Shown here in pieces: positions 5,490 to 7,342 of a stretch of 7,342 nt of DNA. Made by a program: the position numbers and the translations under genes. The DNA is taken from positions 1 to 7,342 of the forward strand of contig JAUUSS010000108.1 of NCBI GenBank assembly GCA_030841765.1, given 5' to 3'. This DNA is from Collinsella aerofaciens (lineage in GTDB: Bacteria; Actinomycetota; Coriobacteriia; Coriobacteriales; Coriobacteriaceae). Numbering within the stretch: the first letter of the stretch is position 1; each line of letters opens with the position of its first letter. The notes under the pieces were generated by a model. That model did not search any database. It saw only the letters and a program-made list of their open reading frames with translations, and had not been told where the DNA came from.

Positions 5490-6131
5490 ATGTTCGATCA
5501 GTTCTACACCACGCTTGAGTCCCTGGGCATCGTGCCGGTCGTCGTGCTCGACAAGGTCGAGGACGCCGCTCCGCTCGCTCACGCCCTGATGGCCGCCGGC
5601 ATGAAGTCCGCCGAGGTCACCTTCCGCACCGCTTGCGCTGCCGAGTGCATCGCCGCTATGGCCGAGGCCGAGCCCGAGATGTGCGTGGGCGCCGGCACCG
5701 TCCTGACCGTCGAGCAGGTTGAGCAGGCCCGTGCCGCCGGTGCCAAGTTCATCGTCTCCCCGGGCTACAACGAGGACGTCGTCAACCACTGCATCGACAT
5801 CGACCTGCCTGTGCTGCCCGGCACCGTGACCCCCTCCGAGGTCACCGCTGCCGTCAACCTGGGCCTCAAGGTCACCAAGTTCTTCCCGGCAGCCCAGTAC
5901 GGCGGCCTCAACACCATCAAGGCCCTCGCCGCGCCGTTTGTCGGTCACCGCTTTATGCCCACCGGCGGCGTGAGCACCGCAAACGTCGAGGAGTACCTCA
6001 GCTCCTCCGCCATCATCGCCTGCGGTGGCACCTGGATGGTCAAGCCGGCCCTGTTCGCCGACGGCGACTTCTCCAAGGTCGAGCAGATCGCCCGCGAGGC
6101 CATGGACGTCGTCAAGAAGGTCCGCGCCTAG
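5490..6131 (+). CDS. kdgA: KDPG aldolase (2-dehydro-3-deoxyphosphogluconate aldolase)
   Basis: A 213-residue class I aldolase of the KDPG/KHG (Eda) family, of normal length, with ATG 5490 after AAAGGA at about 5 bases. Residues 10-20 (ESLGIVPVVVL) form the first barrel strand. AEVTFRT (41-47) carries catalytic Glu42 and the phosphate-binding Arg46. CVGAGTVLT (65-73), IVSPG (88-92) and LPGTVTPSE (109-117) are the middle strands. KFFPA (130-134) supplies the Schiff-base Lys130, and MPTGGV (156-161) the phosphate-binding loop. All catalytic residues of the family are present. It cleaves KDPG to pyruvate and glyceraldehyde-3-phosphate in the cytosol, consuming the KdgK product. A 255-bp structured gap separates it from kdgK, long for two consecutive operon genes. 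A strong terminator follows immediately. A KHG or related 2-keto-acid aldolase side activity is possible. Confidence 0.93.
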   Translation: MFDQFYTTLESLGIVPVVVLDKVEDAAPLAHALMAAGMKSAEVTFRTACAAECIAAMAEAEPEMCVGAGTVLTVEQVEQARAAGAKFIVSPGYNEDVVNHCIDIDLPVLPGTVTPSEVTAAVNLGLKVTKFFPAAQYGGLNTIKALAAPFVGHRFMPTGGVSTANVEEYLSSSAIIACGGTWMVKPALFADGDFSKVEQIAREAMDVVKKVRA

Positions 6132-6148
6132 GCCTAGCTCTCTATCGT

Positions 6149-6178
6149 TGGGGGCGCCCAGACCGCGCCCCCATTTTT
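6149..6178 (+). terminator. Rho-independent terminator of the kdg transcript
   Basis: GGGGGCGC (6150-6157) pairs perfectly with GCGCCCCC (6165-6172), extendable by T6149-A6173, around a 7-base loop. TTTTT (6174-6178) follows directly. It starts 18 bases after the kdgA stop, a textbook position and structure. Confidence 0.9.
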
Positions 6179-6279
6179 GAAGCGGCTCGGAAGCGTGCCG
6201 TTTCCGTCACGGACAAGAACCGAAACCGTCTTGTATGCTGATAGAACGTGACGGAAGCGACACGCCCCCGAGCCGCTTC
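6179..6279. repeat. 101-bp inverted repeat with 33-bp arms (MITE-like)
   Basis: The left arm (6179-6211, beginning GAAGCGGCTCGG) and right arm (6247-6279, ending CCGAGCCGCTTC) are complementary at 29 of 33 positions. The 35-base interior has a further stem, ACAAGA (6213-6218) with TCTTGT (6229-6234). It begins right after the T-run of the kdgA terminator. There is no transposase, and no obvious target duplication was seen at the ends. The size and long terminal arms fit a small non-autonomous element or a cruciform-forming intergenic repeat. Confidence 0.65.
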
Positions 6280-6350
6280 GCTCACTCGATCGATCTTTTG
6301 GGCGCTTGCCCGCCCTCCAAGCGAACTGCCTCAACATAATCCAGAACACC

Positions 6351-6424
6351 AAAAGCTGCGGTGCCATCTGGAGGAATCGACCCCTGCTTCCGGTCAGTTC
6401 CTCCAAACGGCACCGCAGCTTTTT
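6351..6424. terminator. Large hairpin, probable bidirectional terminator
   Basis: AAAAGCTGCGGTGCC (6351-6365) pairs perfectly with GGCACCGCAGCTTTT (6409-6423). After a 3x3 internal loop, TGGAGGAA (6369-6376) pairs with TTCCTCCA (6398-6405). GACC/GGTC can pair near the tip. The rightward strand ends TTTTT (6420-6424) and the leftward strand ends TTTT, so it can act as an intrinsic terminator in both directions between convergent genes. It is much larger than typical terminators and could instead belong to a repeat family. Confidence 0.6.
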
Positions 6425-6453
6425 GCTTGCGAGCGAGCCTTGCCCCCAACGCA

Positions 6454-6518
6454 GTTGCGGTGAAATAGGAACTGTTTGCGCCACCTGGGCCGCAAAACAA
6501 TCCCTATTTCACCGCAAC
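6454..6518. repeat. 65-bp inverted repeat with perfect 16-bp arms
   Basis: GTTGCGGTGAAATAGG (6454-6469) and CCTATTTCACCGCAAC (6503-6518) are perfectly complementary. Inside, TTTGCG (6475-6480) pairs with CGCAAA (6491-6496). There is no T-run on either strand. It lies 15 bases beyond the gntR stop and may protect that mRNA's 3' end or be a REP-like repeat. It shares TGCGGTG with the preceding hairpin. Confidence 0.6.
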
Positions 6519-6533
6519 GTATGAGGGGATAGA

Positions 6534-7226
6534 TTAGATGGACGAGTCTTTGGGCAGCTCAAAGTAATCGGGATGCAGAGCGATGACCGGGCCCTGCTCC
6601 TCGGGCATCAGATGCAGGTGTGTCTCTGCCAGATAGCTCGCTGTATCAGTGTCGCCCTCTTTAATGGCCTCGAGGATTCGACGGTGTTGCCGACGAATCG
6701 GTTCCCAATCCAGATCCTGCGACACCGCGCGTAGCCAGTTATACCGCTCAAAATGCGTGTTGACGCTCTTCATCCAATCCCACAGCATATGGCGGCCGGC
6801 AATCTCAAAACACGTCTCGTGGAATAGGTTGTCCAGGTCAAAGAAGCGACGCGTCTCGCTGTGGTCGAGCGACTCGGACTCGGCGAGAATCTGCTCAAGC
6901 CGGCGCTTTTGCTCGGGCGTGGCAGCCGAGCAGCATTTGATCAGTACACTTCTCTCGAGCTTCTCGCGCAAAAAACAGGCATTCTCGGCGCGCTCCATAC
7001 TGATCTTTGAGACATAGGTACCGCTCTTGGGACGCGTTTCCACCAGCTCTTGCTCGCGCAGGCGCACAAAGGACTCGCGGATGGGCGTACGCCCGATCCC
7101 CGTCTCCTTTTCCAGACCAATCGCCGAAAGGCGCGTGCCGGGCTTGAGCTCGGCATAGATGATCTTGGAGCGCAATGCGTTGTATGCCTGGTCTTGCAGG
7201 CTCTGATAATGCTGGTGCTGTTCCAT
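6534..7226 (-). CDS. GntR-family transcriptional regulator (FadR/FCD subfamily)
   Basis: A 230-residue GntR regulator, ATG 7226. The GAGGG ribosome site is only about 4 bases away, so initiation may be modest. Residues 11-75 are the winged helix (AYNALRSKIIYAELKPGTRL, then GIGRTPIRESFVRLREQELV and RPKSGTYVS), the GntR signature. Residues 80-207 form the all-helical FCD ligand domain. Its metal-binding set is visible: Asp132 and His136 in DNLFHE, His181 in RRQHRRIL, and His203 in ETHLHL. FCD regulators commonly bind carboxylated or sugar-acid ligands with a Zn or Ni ion, and UxuR/ExuR of hexuronate catabolism belong here. Next to kdgK-kdgA this suggests uronate control, but that is inference. 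It converges on kdgA across a repeat-rich gap and is transcribed leftward from its own promoter region. Confidence 0.9.
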   Translation of the reverse strand: MEQHQHYQSLQDQAYNALRSKIIYAELKPGTRLSAIGLEKETGIGRTPIRESFVRLREQELVETRPKSGTYVSKISMERAENACFLREKLERSVLIKCCSAATPEQKRRLEQILAESESLDHSETRRFFDLDNLFHETCFEIAGRHMLWDWMKSVNTHFERYNWLRAVSQDLDWEPIRRQHRRILEAIKEGDTDTASYLAETHLHLMPEEQGPVIALHPDYFELPKDSSI

Positions 7227-7342
7227 AAAGCCCTCGGATAAGTCCTCGGTTAGTCGAATACCACCACGTAATACTATCGCATCCCCCGCCCATTACAGTC
7301 TGAAATAGGCCATCGATAAATTTCGATGGCGAGCATTCGGCG
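7227..7342 (-). promoter_or_regulatory. gntR upstream region with -10-like element and palindrome
   Basis: TGCGATAGTAT (7281-7271, minus) lies 45 bases before the gntR ATG. The identical 11-mer lies 48 bases before glnA, which supports it as an extended -10. A convincing -35 was not found. Farther upstream, CCATCGA (7310-7316) and TCGATGG (7323-7329) form a 20-bp interrupted palindrome with an AT-rich centre, a possible operator for gntR or for a gene beyond the window. No coding start is visible in this segment. Confidence 0.45.

Larger units (their letters stand above)
6132..6533. other. 402-bp gene-free interval between convergent kdgA and gntR
   Basis: No credible gene was found here; the frames present are short, lack ribosome sites and run through inverted repeats. 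The interval holds the kdgA terminator followed by three large independent inverted repeats (6179-6279, 6351-6424, 6454-6518), listed separately. About 60% of the interval lies in arms or loops of these structures. Confidence 0.75.

Noticed and set aside
6134..6524. Several 70-116 residue frames in the gap after kdgA
   Set aside because: They cross terminators and inverted repeats, have no ribosome sites, overlap on both strands and show low-complexity translations of hairpin arms.
1..7342. CRISPR array, tRNA, rRNA, phage or transposase gene
   Set aside because: No regularly spaced repeats, no tRNA-like cloverleaf and no matching protein motifs were seen on either strand.

Overview
The window is GC-rich and shows actinobacterial traits without belonging clearly to Streptomyces-type actinobacteria. 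The gene set (a 445-residue type I glutamine synthetase followed by a GlnR-like regulator, an HtrA-type protease with a long disordered N-terminus, and an Entner-Doudoroff kinase/aldolase pair) is most like a gut Coriobacteriia such as Collinsella. That assignment is inference from protein style and composition, not from a database match.

Layout. Bases 1-548 (minus) hold the N-terminal third of an HtrA/DegP-like membrane-anchored serine protease, cut by the window edge at its catalytic His. Bases 757-1419 (minus) encode an OmpR-type regulator with a degenerate receiver, closely resembling actinobacterial GlnR. Bases 1470-2807 (minus) encode a GlnA-family protein. It lies 50 bp upstream of the regulator and is probably co-transcribed with it. 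Bases 2942-3964 (minus) encode a LacI-family regulator. It is divergent from kdgK (4200-5234, plus) and kdgA (5490-6131, plus). A GntR/FCD regulator (6534-7226, minus) converges on kdgA from the far side.

How the genes fit together. kdgK phosphorylates 2-keto-3-deoxygluconate and kdgA splits the product to pyruvate and glyceraldehyde-3-phosphate, the shared end of hexuronate (pectin, glucuronide) catabolism. The two flanking regulators, LacI and GntR, are plausible local controllers. Two tandem LacI-style operators sit just downstream of a good promoter in the lacI-kdgK gap. The glnA-regulator pair forms a nitrogen module, and the glnA promoter region carries a TTAAC-N6-GAAAC sequence that fits the published actinobacterial GlnR box.

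Most unusual points. (1) The glutamine synthetase homologue has lost three of the six canonical metal-ligand residues (two Glu and one His) and the glutamate-site Asn, while keeping the rest of the fold. It may be a pseudoenzyme or an altered-substrate enzyme sitting next to its probable regulator. (2) The non-coding DNA around the kdg genes is full of long, nearly perfect inverted repeats: one in the kdgK leader, three in the kdgK-kdgA gap with mutually exclusive pairings, and three in the 402-bp gap after kdgA besides a normal terminator. Some are terminators. Others lack a U-tract and look like REP/MITE-type elements or regulatory RNA.
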